Shown here one piece after another: positions 10,145 through 20,400 of a stretch of DNA of 64,000 nt. The position numbers and the translations under genes were made by a program. The notes beneath the pieces were generated by a model. That model did no database searches. It had not been told where the DNA came from and worked only from the letters and a program-made list of their open reading frames with translations. The first letter of the stretch is position 1, and each line of letters starts with the position of its first letter. The stretch comes from Maribacter algarum (ex Zhang et al. 2020) (lineage in GTDB: Bacteria > Bacteroidota > Bacteroidia > Flavobacteriales > Flavobacteriaceae), in the NCBI RefSeq assembly GCF_005885635.1, contig NZ_VATY01000001.1:310001-374000 (forward strand), written 5' to 3'.

Positions 10145-10621
10145 TTAGAATCTAAAGTGAGAGAATGCTTTGTTTGCTTCAGCCATTTTATGGGTATCAA
10201 CTCTTTTCTTGACCGCAGCACCTTCTTCTTTCGAAGCCGCCAAAACTTCAGCTGCTAATTTTGCAGCCATACCTTTTTCGTTACGCTTTCTAGAATAACT
10301 AATCAACCACTTCATAGCAGTTGAAATTTTTCGGTCTGGTCTGATTTGCATTGGAATCTGGAATGTAGCTCCACCAACACGTCTACTTCTAACCTCAACA
10401 TGTGGCATAACGTTAGACAATGCATCCTTCCATAGCTCAAGAGCTGTTTTTTCTTCGTCTGTCTTTTTTTCTTCTACAATATCAATAGCATCATAGAACA
10501 CACTAAAAGCAACCGATTTCTTACCGTCCCACATCATCATGTTAACAAAACGTGTAACTAACTGATCGTTAAATCTTGGATCTGGTAATAATGGTCTTTT
10601 CTTTGCCTGCTTTTTTCTCAT
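10145..10621 (-). CDS. rpsG: 30S ribosomal protein S7
   Basis: 158 residues. It opens [35 protein letters not shown] and contains [21 protein letters not shown], the S7 signature. S7 nucleates assembly of the 30S head and in E. coli feedback-regulates the str operon. The C-terminal [16 protein letters not shown] is normal. It is 24 bases downstream of rpsL and 6 bases upstream of fusA. Confidence 0.98.
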   Translation of the reverse strand: MRKKQAKKRPLLPDPRFNDQLVTRFVNMMMWDGKKSVAFSVFYDAIDIVEEKKTDEEKTALELWKDALSNVMPHVEVRSRRVGGATFQIPMQIRPDRKISTAMKWLISYSRKRNEKGMAAKLAAEVLAASKEEGAAVKKRVDTHKMAEANKAFSHFRF

Positions 10622-10645
10622 TACTGCTTCTTTACAAAGTTATGA

Positions 10646-11020
10646 TTACTTCTTAGGGCGTTTTGCACCGTATTTAGATCTTCGTTGGGTTCTTCCTGCA
10701 ACACCTGCAGTATCCAAAGCACCTCTAACGATGTGATATCTAACACCTGGCAAATCTTTTACCCTTCCGCCTCTTACTAATACTATCGAGTGCTCTTGCA
10801 AATTGTGACCCTCACCAGGGATGTAAGCATTCACCTCTTTACCATTGGTCAACCTTACCCTTGCTACTTTACGCATAGCAGAGTTAGGCTTCTTAGGTGT
10901 AGTGGTATAAACACGTGTACAAACCCCTCTTCTTTGAGGACACGAATCCAAAGCAGCCGATTTACTCTTCTTAGTAATTGTGACTCTTCCTTTTCGTACT
11001 AATTGTGAAATTGTTGGCAT
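10646..11020 (-). CDS. rpsL: 30S ribosomal protein S12
   Basis: 124 residues. It contains [17 protein letters not shown] and [17 protein letters not shown]. The two lysines altered in classical streptomycin-resistant mutants (in KKPNSA and RVKDLPG) are both present, so the sequence is of the sensitive type. The aspartate in KDLPG, methylthiolated by RimO where present, is also conserved. S12 is a decoding-centre protein. It is the first gene of the superoperon, starting 43 bases downstream of the -7 box at 11063-11070. Confidence 0.98.
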   Translation of the reverse strand: MPTISQLVRKGRVTITKKSKSAALDSCPQRRGVCTRVYTTTPKKPNSAMRKVARVRLTNGKEVNAYIPGEGHNLQEHSIVLVRGGRVKDLPGVRYHIVRGALDTAGVAGRTQRRSKYGAKRPKK

Positions 11021-11062
11021 ACCTTATATATGTATAAAACTTTACCCCTGTTTAAGGGCTGG

Positions 11063-11093
11063 CAAATGTAATACTATTTCATAATATTTCAAA
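11063..11093 (-). promoter_or_regulatory. Bacteroidota-type promoter of the str-S10-spc superoperon
   Basis: On the minus strand there is TTTG (11093-11090), exactly 19 bases, then TACATTTG (11070-11063). This matches the known Bacteroidota primary-sigma consensus TTTG-N19-TAnnTTTG at every fixed position. The -7 box ends 42 bases before the rpsL ATG. The leader can form only a small CCCT/AGGG hairpin. It is the only convincing promoter found for the 21 downstream genes in the window. Confidence 0.85.
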
Positions 11094-11412
11094 TCCTAAT
11101 ACATTAAATTTCTTTTATTTTTTCAAAACCCGAATTAAACTTAATTTTCAACAAACAATTGTCTTCCATAAATAAAGCACAATTTCAAATCGTTTAGACT
11201 TTTAACTAAAAACTAAAAGTCAAAAACAAATCGACTTTACCACAGATATATGAAGAATCTCATCCTCCAAATTTCCTAAAAGTGTTAAAATGGATTTTTT
11301 TATCAAATCGATAAAAACTCAGGCTGTTACATAATACATTGATATAATGGCAAATTGTTTTATATGTAACCGGCAAAAAAGAAATGCTCTCTTAAAGTTT
11401 TATTAATATTAG

Positions 11413-11444
11413 TTTGGATTATTAACATGAAATTATGATTTTTG
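11413..11444 (+). promoter_or_regulatory. Probable promoter of the SusC-like operon
   Basis: TTTG (11413-11416), 20 bases, then GATTTTTG (11437-11444), one mismatch from TAnnTTTG. The box ends 27 bases before the ATG at 11472. No operator-like dyad was recognised around it, so how the uptake genes are induced is unclear. Confidence 0.6.
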
Positions 11445-11471
11445 CGCTTAGCTAATTCAAATAATTAAAAA

Positions 11472-14400
11472 ATGAGAACAAAATTAAATGGAATCTTAAC
11501 GCTACTATTGGCGTTTGTTGTGCATTTATCTTTTGCACAAGACAAGACGATTACCGGTACGGTTACAGATCAAGACGGTCTGCCACTGCCTGGTGTTAAC
11601 ATCGTCGTAGAAGGTACAACTAATGGTACCCAAACTGATTTTGACGGAAACTACGCCATAAGTGGTAGTGAAGGTCAAACACTTCTTTTCTCTTACATCG
11701 GTCAGAAAGATGTGAGACAACCAATCGGTTCTGGTAGTACTATTAATGTACAAATGCAGGAAGATGCACAAGCCTTAGAAGAGGTGGTTGTAACTGCCCA
11801 AGGTATTAAAAGAGAGAAAAAGGCACTTGGTTTCGCGGTCTCCTCTGTTGGTTCTGAAGATTTAGAATCTAGAGCTGACGGTGATGTTGCCCGTGTTCTT
11901 TCTGGTAAGGCTTCCGGTGTACAGATTACATCTGCGGGTGGTATGTCTGGATCTGCAACTAACGTTGTAATTCGTGGTTTAAGTTCCTTTAGTGGAAGTA
12001 ACCAGGCATTGTTTGTTGTTGATGGTGTTCCTTTCGCGAGTGATACAAACGCAGGTAACCCCAATAACGGTGGTAGCTTCGTTAGTGGTAACACAGGATC
12101 TTCTCGTTTCTTGGATTTAGATCCTAACAATATTGAGAAAGTTGAAGTACTTAAAGGTCTTGCGGCTGCAACACTATATGGTACGCAGGGTAAGAATGGT
12201 GTAATTTTGATTACTACGAAAGCAGGTGCCGCAGGTTCAGGAGGAGTAAAAAAATCTGAAATTACGGTTAACCAATCTTTCTTCGTTAATCAAATGGCTT
12301 CTACACCAGATTATCAAGATAAGTATGGTAATGGTTTCGATCAGTCATTCGGATGGTTCTTTAGTAACTGGGGACCTAGTTTTGAAGCTGGCGGACCTTC
12401 TGGATATACAAACCCAGGGAGTTTCGCTTCAGGGTTTGATTTCGATCCAGATACCGTAACCTTACCACACCCTTACTCTACTACAGGTGTTGCTTCTATT
12501 CGTGCTGCCTTCCCAGAGTTACAAAATGCTCGCTATGATTGGAGGCCTTATGATAACTTGGAGAATTTCTTGACAGATGGAGGTATCTCTAATACCTCTG
12601 TTAACATCAATGGTGCTTCCGATGATGGAAACACAACCTATAATGTGAACTTTGGTTATTTAGATGACAAGGGATTTGTTCCCGGTAACTCACTAGGTAG
12701 AACTAACCTTTCTGTAGGTGGGCGCTCAAAATTGTCTAATAAATTTACAGTTTCGGCAACCATGAACTACTCAAGGTCTGATTATAAATCGCCTCCTATT
12801 GCAGCAAGTCGTGGTAATGGTACCGCTGGACTTTCTGTTTTTGGCGCTGTGTTCTTTACTCCACGTTCTGTGGATTTAAATGGCTTGCCTTTTGAAAGCC
12901 CTATTGACGGTTCAGCTGTTTATTATCGTCAAAACAACAGTATCATTAATCCAAGATGGACTTCGAAAAACGTAAAGTATAGACAATTAACTAATCGTTT
13001 TTTCTGGAATGCATCTTTACAGTACGACATCAATGAAAACTTAAATGTTTCATATCGTGCAGGTATGGATTTCTACACAGAGAGAAATACACAATATTCG
13101 AATAAAGGTGGTGTACAATTTTCACAAGCGATATTTGGTTTCTTAAATACTTTTGATAATAACAATACGATTTGGGACCACTATTTAGCTTTAAATGGTA
13201 ATTATGATTTATCAGAGAAGTTAGGTATGACGTTTAACCTTGGTGCAACGACTCGTTCAACTGAGTTTGACATACAAGGTGCAGCAAGTTCTAATCAAAT
13301 TGTTTTTGATGTTCAGCGTCACTTTAACTACGCTACTACTACTCCGATCCAATTCAATGTTAAACAAAACATTGCTGGTCTATTAGGTCAAGCTACTTTT
13401 GATTATGACAACCAGTTGTTTTTAACAGCTTCGACAAGAACGGATTGGGTTTCGAACCTTACAACGGAGAATAACAGCAGAACGTATCCAAGTGCTAGTT
13501 TATCTTGGTTACCAACAGCCTCCTTCCCAGGTATCAAATCTCAAAAAGGTTTGAACTTCTTGAAATTAAGAGCTGGTATTGGACAATCTTCGACTTTCCC
13601 ACAATTATATCCTACACTTGGTGTTGGACAACAAGTTGTTGGTGTAGCTGGAGACGGACGTGAATTCTCAACAAACCAAGTAGGTAGTTTACGAGCAAAC
13701 CCAGACATAAAGCCTGAATTACTTTCAGAAATAGAGTTTGGTTTTGAGTCTAAGTTTTTAGACAACCGTGTATCATTAGACTTTACGTATTTCGATAGAA
13801 CAACTAAAGATTTAATTGTATTTGAGCCGTTATCTCCTTCAACTGGTTTTACCCTTAGACAAAGTAATGTTGGTAAAATTGAAGGTGATGGTGTCGAAAT
13901 TGACTTAGGAGTTGATTGGTTTAGAAGTGAGGAAAGAGATGGGTTCAACTGGAATACCAGAGCTAACTTTACGAAAAGTCAATTCATTGTTACTGAACAA
14001 GAACAAGATATTATTATCTATGCGGGTAGTACCAACCTTACTGCCTTAGGTGGTAACGCGGCTATCAAAGGTGAGCAGCTAGGTGTTATTGTTGGTTCGG
14101 CAATTAGTAGAGATGCTCAAGGTAGATTCGAGGTAAATAGTGCAGGTAACTATGTTTCGACTACGGTTGATGCTGATGGAAACGTGCCTATTATCGGTAA
14201 TCCAAACCCTGACTACGTTATGAACATTATCAACAGCATGTCATACAAAAATTGGAGCCTTGGTTTTCAATTAAGTCATACCAAAGGTGGAGACATCATG
14301 TCGAACACAGTTGCAACACTATTAGGTCGTGGTTTGATTGTTGAAACACAAGATCGTGAAAACACCTATATATTACCTGGTGTTGTTCAAGGAAGTGATG

Positions 14401-14741
14401 GTGTGCCAAACAATAAGCAAATTAATAATTCAACTTATTACTTTAGCAACTTGCTTTTTGGCCCTCTTGAAAATAAAATTTACGACGGTTCAGTTGTACG
14501 TTTACAAGAGCTTTCTTTGGGCTATTCATTCCCTTCTAGATTCTTAGATAAAACACCTTTTGGTTCTTTATCTATAACCGCGCAAGGTTTCAACCTTTGG
14601 TATGATGCTTACAATACTCCTGATGGAGCGAACTTTGATCCAAACGTTCAAGGTGCCGGTGTAGGTAACTCTCAAGGTTTTGATTTCTTAAACGGTCCAA
14701 GTGCAAGGAGATATGGAATTAGTTTAAGAGCATCATTCTAA
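11472..14741 (+). CDS. SusC/RagA-family TonB-dependent outer-membrane receptor
   Basis: 1089 residues. A signal peptide (about 1-22, ending LSFAQ) is followed by a carboxypeptidase-regulatory-like domain (residues 25-110, TGTVTDQDGLPLPGVNIVVEG). The plug domain follows (EEVVVTAQGIKREKKALGFAVSS through VIRGLSSFSGSNQALFVVDGVPF, then GLAAATLYGTQGKNGVILITTK). A long 22-strand-type barrel runs to the C-terminal SLRASF. Such receptors form the pore of SusCD nutrient importers powered by TonB-ExbBD. The next gene is its SusD-type lid. The substrate class cannot be deduced: no glycosidase, sulfatase or lyase gene adjoins. No sigma/anti-sigma pair adjoins either. Confidence 0.93.
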   Translation: MRTKLNGILTLLLAFVVHLSFAQDKTITGTVTDQDGLPLPGVNIVVEGTTNGTQTDFDGNYAISGSEGQTLLFSYIGQKDVRQPIGSGSTINVQMQEDAQALEEVVVTAQGIKREKKALGFAVSSVGSEDLESRADGDVARVLSGKASGVQITSAGGMSGSATNVVIRGLSSFSGSNQALFVVDGVPFASDTNAGNPNNGGSFVSGNTGSSRFLDLDPNNIEKVEVLKGLAAATLYGTQGKNGVILITTKAGAAGSGGVKKSEITVNQSFFVNQMASTPDYQDKYGNGFDQSFGWFFSNWGPSFEAGGPSGYTNPGSFASGFDFDPDTVTLPHPYSTTGVASIRAAFPELQNARYDWRPYDNLENFLTDGGISNTSVNINGASDDGNTTYNVNFGYLDDKGFVPGNSLGRTNLSVGGRSKLSNKFTVSATMNYSRSDYKSPPIAASRGNGTAGLSVFGAVFFTPRSVDLNGLPFESPIDGSAVYYRQNNSIINPRWTSKNVKYRQLTNRFFWNASLQYDINENLNVSYRAGMDFYTERNTQYSNKGGVQFSQAIFGFLNTFDNNNTIWDHYLALNGNYDLSEKLGMTFNLGATTRSTEFDIQGAASSNQIVFDVQRHFNYATTTPIQFNVKQNIAGLLGQATFDYDNQLFLTASTRTDWVSNLTTENNSRTYPSASLSWLPTASFPGIKSQKGLNFLKLRAGIGQSSTFPQLYPTLGVGQQVVGVAGDGREFSTNQVGSLRANPDIKPELLSEIEFGFESKFLDNRVSLDFTYFDRTTKDLIVFEPLSPSTGFTLRQSNVGKIEGDGVEIDLGVDWFRSEERDGFNWNTRANFTKSQFIVTEQEQDIIIYAGSTNLTALGGNAAIKGEQLGVIVGSAISRDAQGRFEVNSAGNYVSTTVDADGNVPIIGNPNPDYVMNIINSMSYKNWSLGFQLSHTKGGDIMSNTVATLLGRGLIVETQDRENTYILPGVVQGSDGVPNNKQINNSTYYFSNLLFGPLENKIYDGSVVRLQELSLGYSFPSRFLDKTPFGSLSITAQGFNLWYDAYNTPDGANFDPNVQGAGVGNSQGFDFLNGPSARRYGISLRASF

Positions 14742-14767
14742 AAAACGATTTAAATTACAATACGATT

Positions 14768-16438
14768 ATGAAAAAAATAATAAAATATATGATGATTGTC
14801 CTCATTGCGGGTTCATTTTTGAACTCCTGTGAGACAGCCGATTTGGATCTTAGGGTGGACCCTAATGCTCTTTCTGAAAATCAGTTAGATCCCAATCTAA
14901 TTTTGAATTCGATTCAATTTGCATATGTAACTAATATGCAAAATTATAACAGGTTAGGTTCTCAGCTTACCAGAATTGATTACATGGGAGGCCGAAACTA
15001 TTTCAATAACTATCCTGGAGCCACATTCAGTGGAAACTGGGCTAGAACGTATAGTAGTTCCTTTAACGGAATCGGCAACAACGCTGCCGTTGGACTATGG
15101 ACTAACATTCAAAACATAGAAGCCCAAAATGAATTGGATGGAACTGGAAAATTCGATTTTCATGTAGGTGTTGGTAAAGCTCTTCAGGCACACAACCTAT
15201 TGCTATTAACCGATTACTTAGGAACTGCTGCTTTTAGTCAAGCTGGTAATGCAGATGAATTCCCAGCCCCTATGTTAGACGATGGCCCTGCTGTATATGC
15301 TGGTGCCTTAGCAATGCTTGATGAAGCTGAAGCACTACTTTCTCCTGGTCCCGCTCCTATTGGAGCAAGTGACTTCTTTTATGAAGGTGATACCGACAAA
15401 TGGGTTAAATTCATTAACACGGTACGTCTTAAAGCAGCTGTAACCACAGGAGACAGTGGTACCTTTAACAGTATTATCGCTGGAGGTAACTATATTTCTT
15501 CTGCTGCAGATGACATGCAGTTTCAATATGGAGCTCGTCAACTTGACCCAGATACGCGACACCCAGTATACGCTCAGAACTACACTCCAAGTGGTGCTGG
15601 TGGATATCGTTCAAACTGGTTGATGAATAATATGTTGAATAAACAAGATCCTAGATTACGCTATTACTTTTACAGACAGGTAGATGCAACGCCAGGTGCT
15701 GACGCACCAGCAGATGAAGAAAACTTGGCTTGTAGTTCAGCTACACCTCCACTTCATTATGACGGATTTGTTTATTGTTTCATTCCAGAAGGATATTGGG
15801 GTAGATCTCATGGTAATGATGAAGGTGGCCCACCAGATGGATTCTTGAAAACAGCTGCAGGTGTTTACCCACATGCAGGTCGTTTTGACGATAATAGTTT
15901 TGGTAGTGTAGGTCTTGGTCTTGGTGGTCAAGGAGCTGGAATTGAACCAGTAATTTTATCATCGGATGTTGAGTTTTGGAGAGGACAGAATGCTATTGCC
16001 ACTGGTGGTGATGCGGCTCCTTTCCTAAAAGCTGGTATGGAGAAGTCGATTGCAAAAGCAGAAGGTTTTGCTGCACTGGATGCCACTGCTGATAAATCAA
16101 TTGCTCCAGATGAGGCTACAGTTACTGCCTATGTTGACGGTATTGTTAGCGATTATAATGCTGCGACAGGTGATGACAAGATGAATATTTTTGCAGAACA
16201 GTATTGGATAGCTATGTACGGCGGTGGAGCGGAAGCTTACAACTTCTACAGAAAAACAGGATTTCCTACAACTCTTGCTCCAAATTGGGAGTTAGATCCA
16301 GGGCCATTCCCAAGAACATTCTTACTTCCATCAAACGAAGTAATTACAAATTCAAATTTAACGCAGCGTACAGACATGAATACTCAGGTATTCTGGGATA
16401 CTAATCCTGCAGGTCCTGCATTTCCACCTGCTAACTAA
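14768..16438 (+). CDS. SusD/RagB-like outer-membrane lipoprotein (SusD_2-like)
   Basis: 556 residues. The lipoprotein signal ends ...IAGSFLNSC, and the mature protein begins CETADLDL with acidic residues, consistent with surface export. The opening RVDPNALSENQLDPNLILNSIQFAY is typical of the SusD-like_2 (SusD/RagB nutrient-binding) family. The protein would be the hinged lid over the SusC-like barrel and bind the substrate. It starts 27 bases after the receptor gene and ends 4 bases before the next lipoprotein gene, so the three form one operon. A Gly/Asp-rich insert lies around residues 340-400. Confidence 0.9.
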   Translation: MKKIIKYMMIVLIAGSFLNSCETADLDLRVDPNALSENQLDPNLILNSIQFAYVTNMQNYNRLGSQLTRIDYMGGRNYFNNYPGATFSGNWARTYSSSFNGIGNNAAVGLWTNIQNIEAQNELDGTGKFDFHVGVGKALQAHNLLLLTDYLGTAAFSQAGNADEFPAPMLDDGPAVYAGALAMLDEAEALLSPGPAPIGASDFFYEGDTDKWVKFINTVRLKAAVTTGDSGTFNSIIAGGNYISSAADDMQFQYGARQLDPDTRHPVYAQNYTPSGAGGYRSNWLMNNMLNKQDPRLRYYFYRQVDATPGADAPADEENLACSSATPPLHYDGFVYCFIPEGYWGRSHGNDEGGPPDGFLKTAAGVYPHAGRFDDNSFGSVGLGLGGQGAGIEPVILSSDVEFWRGQNAIATGGDAAPFLKAGMEKSIAKAEGFAALDATADKSIAPDEATVTAYVDGIVSDYNAATGDDKMNIFAEQYWIAMYGGGAEAYNFYRKTGFPTTLAPNWELDPGPFPRTFLLPSNEVITNSNLTQRTDMNTQVFWDTNPAGPAFPPAN

Positions 16439-16441
16439 AAA

Positions 16442-17314
16442 ATGAAAAAAATGAAAAATAAATTTAAACTCATATTATTTTCAGTTCTTGCCGTAGCAGG
16501 AATTACTTCATGCGAGGACAGTGATAAAGTAGTTGACCAAGTCAATGACGATGTCACAAGAGGAGCTGTATTAAGAACCATAAGCGCTTCTGGGACCTTT
16601 AATAGGTTTGACACTTCTTCTACCTTTAATCTTGAAATTGAGGCTCAGGATATTGAAGACGGAGGACTTTTAAGTGAGGTGGAAGTATTTGCAAATTTTA
16701 CAGATAATACTGCTGCAAATGGTGAAACAACAGCGTCTGAAGCTTTAGTTACAACAATTCCTGCCGGTTCTTTCACAACTGGACCATTTGGACTTCCTAG
16801 AGCTACTTTCTCGACTTCATTAGCCGATGCACTTTCATCACTAGGTGTTGTTGATGGTCAATTTGACGGTGGTGATGAAATAACGTACCGTTTAAACCTT
16901 AAATTAACGGATGGTAGAGCTTTTACTAGCACGGATAACACCAATACAATTACCCAATTGTTTTTCAGGTCGCCGTTTCAGTATCGTCAGGTTATTAAGT
17001 GTATTCCAACATCACCAGTAGCTGGTGATTACGAATTTCAACTTAGAGATTCATACGGTGACGGATGGGATGGTGCAAAGCTTGAAGTTACTATTGATGG
17101 TACTACAAGTGAAGTAACTTTTACATCAGGTAGTGAATTCGATACGACTATTACTGTACCAGCTGGCACTACTGAATTTACTGTTGTATATGTTACCGGT
17201 AGTTTTGAAGGTGAACATTCTTACACCATCATTGCTCCTACTGGTGAAACTGCTATTTCAGATGGACCTAGTCCAGCAGCTGGCACATTAGTGTTTAACA
17301 TTTGTAACGGCTAG
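16442..17314 (+). CDS. Lipoprotein of unknown function in the SusCD operon
   Basis: 290 residues. The signal ends VAGITSC and the mature end is CEDSDKVV, an acidic surface-export-like start. The N-terminal half (residues 30-175) is a beta-rich domain of unknown family. The C-terminal third (about 187-288) contains CIPTSPVAGDYEFQLRDSYGDGWDG, a motif I recognise from secreted Bacteroidota beta-sandwich domains. As third gene of a SusC-SusD unit it may be an accessory surface glycan- or ligand-binding protein (inference). An ATG 9 bases later is an equally good start. A strong terminator follows at 17341. Confidence 0.75.
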   Translation: MKKMKNKFKLILFSVLAVAGITSCEDSDKVVDQVNDDVTRGAVLRTISASGTFNRFDTSSTFNLEIEAQDIEDGGLLSEVEVFANFTDNTAANGETTASEALVTTIPAGSFTTGPFGLPRATFSTSLADALSSLGVVDGQFDGGDEITYRLNLKLTDGRAFTSTDNTNTITQLFFRSPFQYRQVIKCIPTSPVAGDYEFQLRDSYGDGWDGAKLEVTIDGTTSEVTFTSGSEFDTTITVPAGTTEFTVVYVTGSFEGEHSYTIIAPTGETAISDGPSPAAGTLVFNICNG

Positions 17315-17340
17315 TAACTGTTTCAGATTATATAGAATTT

Positions 17341-17375
17341 AAAAACTGCTCGATTTACATCGAGCAGTTTTTTTA
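17341..17375 (+). terminator. Intrinsic terminator of the SusCD-lipoprotein operon
   Basis: A perfect stem is formed by ACTGCTCGAT (17345-17354) and ATCGAGCAGT (17359-17368) around the loop TTAC, extended by A-T pairs and followed by a T run to 17374. It ends the receptor operon. Its T tract runs directly into the next gene's -7 box. Confidence 0.92.
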
Positions 17376-17381
17376 TTTTTG
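17374..17381 (+). promoter_or_regulatory. -7 box overlapping the terminator tail
   Basis: TATTTTTG fits TAnnTTTG exactly and uses the last bases of the preceding terminator's T tract. No TTTG is found at the ideal -33 distance (that position lies within the hairpin). It implies a transcript start near 17386-17390 and so excludes the in-frame TTG at 17379 as start codon. Confidence 0.55.
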
Positions 17382-17417
17382 ATATATTCAAAACCCATCA
17401 TAAAAAATAAAATTAGT

Positions 17418-20400
17418 TTGTCAAAACTCTCTTTAAATATTAATGCTCCAAAAAGCTTTCAAAAAATTATTCTCGTACTTACGACTATAGCTTCTGTTAT
17501 GTCTTGCAAACAAGATTCCCTAGCCAAAAAATCGCAATCGAATTTGCCTGATAAAGAAGTATCATCTACAAAACCCCTGTTTGAAGGCATAGCAAGTGAT
17601 AAAAGTCAGTTAATATTTAGTAATACTATAAAAGAAGATGTATCTACCCTGAATAACCTATTTAATTTTGACTACTTCTATAATGGCGCAGGAGTTGGTG
17701 TCGAAGATTTAAACAATGATGGTCTTTTAGACGTGTTTTTTTGTGGAAATCAAGTTCCGAACAAACTCTTTCTAAATAAAGGAAATCTTGTTTTTGAAGA
17801 TATTTCCGCTAAAGCAGATATAAATAAAGGAAAGAAATGGGCGAACGGCGTTACCTTTTTGGACATTAATAATGATGGTTTCAAAGACATCTATGTTTCA
17901 CAAGGTGGACCACACAATCGAGATAACCGAAATAACTTATTATTTATCAACAACCAAGATTTAACCTTTACCGAATCAGCGCAAGAATATGGTCTTGCTG
18001 ACAATGGAATTACGACACAATCGGCTTTCTTTGATTTCGATAAGGATGGCGATTTGGATTGCATCGTCATGAATGAAAACGAATTATATGGCGTAGACCC
18101 AATAAACCTTAAACGTTTGGTAAACCAAAATGAGGAAACCGCCTATTCCAATAGCTCACACCTATATCAAAATGATAACGGTAAATTCAATGACATCACA
18201 AAGAAAGCTGGCTTGTTGCGTCCAATTTTCGGCCTTGGTCTTTGTGTTGGAGACATCAATAATGACAGTTGGTTGGATATCTACATTGCCAGTGATTATT
18301 ATTTACCCGATGCAATTTTTATAAATAATCAAAATGGCACATTCACTGATTCAGTTAAATCATATACAAACCAGATTTCTTTTTACGGTATGGGCGTCGA
18401 TATAGCTGACATCAACAATGATGACCTACAAGACATTTTTACATTAGATATGGCTTCTACAGACCACTTTCGAGCAAAGACCCTCATGGCGTCAATGAGT
18501 ACCGGCCGATTTTCGTATTTGGTAGATACTGAAAAATTTCAACATCAATATATGTTTAACTCCCTACAGTTAAACATAGGGAATAATAAATTCAATAACA
18601 TTTCGCAACTGACCGAAACTGCTAACACCGATTGGAGTTGGTCTGTTTTGCTTTCCGATTTTGACAATGACGAAGACAAGGATATTTATATCACTAATGG
18701 ATATCGTCGTTATGCCTTAGATAATGACCTACAACGCAAAGTATTTGAAACGAGAAAAAAATACGGCAATAATGTCCCCTTGTCTATAAAACAACAATTA
18801 TATGACCAGATGCCCTCCGAGAAATTAGCAAATATCTTATATCAGAACAACAAGAATCTTAGTTTCAAAGATGTTGCTCAAGACTGGGGACTCGCAGCCC
18901 CTTCTTTCAGTAATGGTGCCGCAACTGGTGATTTAGATAACGATGGCGATTTAGATCTCGTAATAAATAATATGGATGATAATGCTTTTCTGTATAAAAA
19001 TACCACGCGTGAAAACGATTTAGGGAACTATTTAAAAGTTAAGACCACCGGTGAAAACTCTGAGGCATTTGCAAAAGTCACAATCTCATATGATGGCAAA
19101 TCTCAATTCATTGAAACCAAAAGAGTTCGAGGCTATATGTCTTCCCAAGATGATACTGCCCATTTTGGATTAGGAAAGGTAACTAAAGTGGATACAGTCT
19201 TGGTTGAATGGCCAAGCGGATTGATAGAAGAAAAATATGATATAACCGCCAACACCTCAATAGAGTTCGACGAAGGCAACGCTATAGTAAAAAAAAGAAC
19301 GACTAAAAACTTAAATCCTTATTTTAAAAGTACTAATACGCAAATAGGATTAAATTATAAACACAAGGAAAATCTTTACGACGATTTCGAACAGGAGATA
19401 CTCTTACCCTATAAGCAATCTACTTCTGGTCCTTTTATAACTAAAGGTGATGTTAATGGTGATGGAAAGGAAGATATCTATATCGGAGGCGCTTCAGGAC
19501 AATCGGGACTATTGTACGTGCAGAACGACACTGGTTTCAAGAATCTAAAATCTCAGGCCCTTTCCAATGATTCTGGCTATGAAGATATGGAATCAGCATT
19601 TTTTGATTTTGAAGGTGATGGTGATCAAGATTTGTATGTAGTTAGTGGTGGAAATTCATTTGAATCCGGCTCTTCCTATTACGCCGACCGAATTTATCTT
19701 AATGATGGAAAAGGGAATCTTACAAGATGGGATGGTGATATTTTAAAACAAAATCCGACCAGCGGCAAGACTGTCACTACCATTGATTTTGACAAAGATG
19801 GGGATTTGGACTTGCTAGTGGGCAACAGGATAAAACCAAAAAATTACCCTAGGCATTCCTCATCAATACTGTATGAAAACACAGGTGGTAAACTAAAAAA
19901 CGTTACCAACGAAAACGCAGGTGATTTAAAAGCGTTCGGAATTGTTAATGACATTGTATCAACAGATTTTAACAAAGATGGATGGACGGATTTTATTGCT
20001 GTTGGGGAATGGACTTCGATAGGTTTTTTCGAAAACAAACAGGGTAAATTTATTCAAAAAATAGGTGCCGATGGAATCCCCAACACTACTGGTTGGTGGT
20101 TTTCAATTGAGGAAACAGACATTAATAATGATGGGGTTCCCGATTATATTCTAGGCAATGCGGGCAAGAACTTGAAATATAAAGCGAACGAATCAAAGCC
20201 TTTCAAAATTTATGCAGATGATTTTGACGGTAACGGATCTCAAGATATCGTTTTGAGCAAAAAATATCAGGGAGAATATGTTCCAGTAAGGGGTCGCGAA
20301 TGTTCTTCACAACAAATGCCCTTTATAAAAGGTAAATTCCCTAATTATACCGATTTTGCAAAAGCAACACTTTCAGATATATATGGTGATAAATTGAAGA

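Larger units (their letters stand above)
11021..11471. other. 451-base divergent intergenic region (rpsL / susC-like)
   Basis: No gene is seen here. The left end holds the rpsL promoter (11063-11093, minus) and the right end the promoter-like boxes of the SusC gene (11413-11444, plus). The AT-rich middle (about 11100-11400) shows no convincing ORF, RNA gene or long repeat to my reading. Confidence 0.7.
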
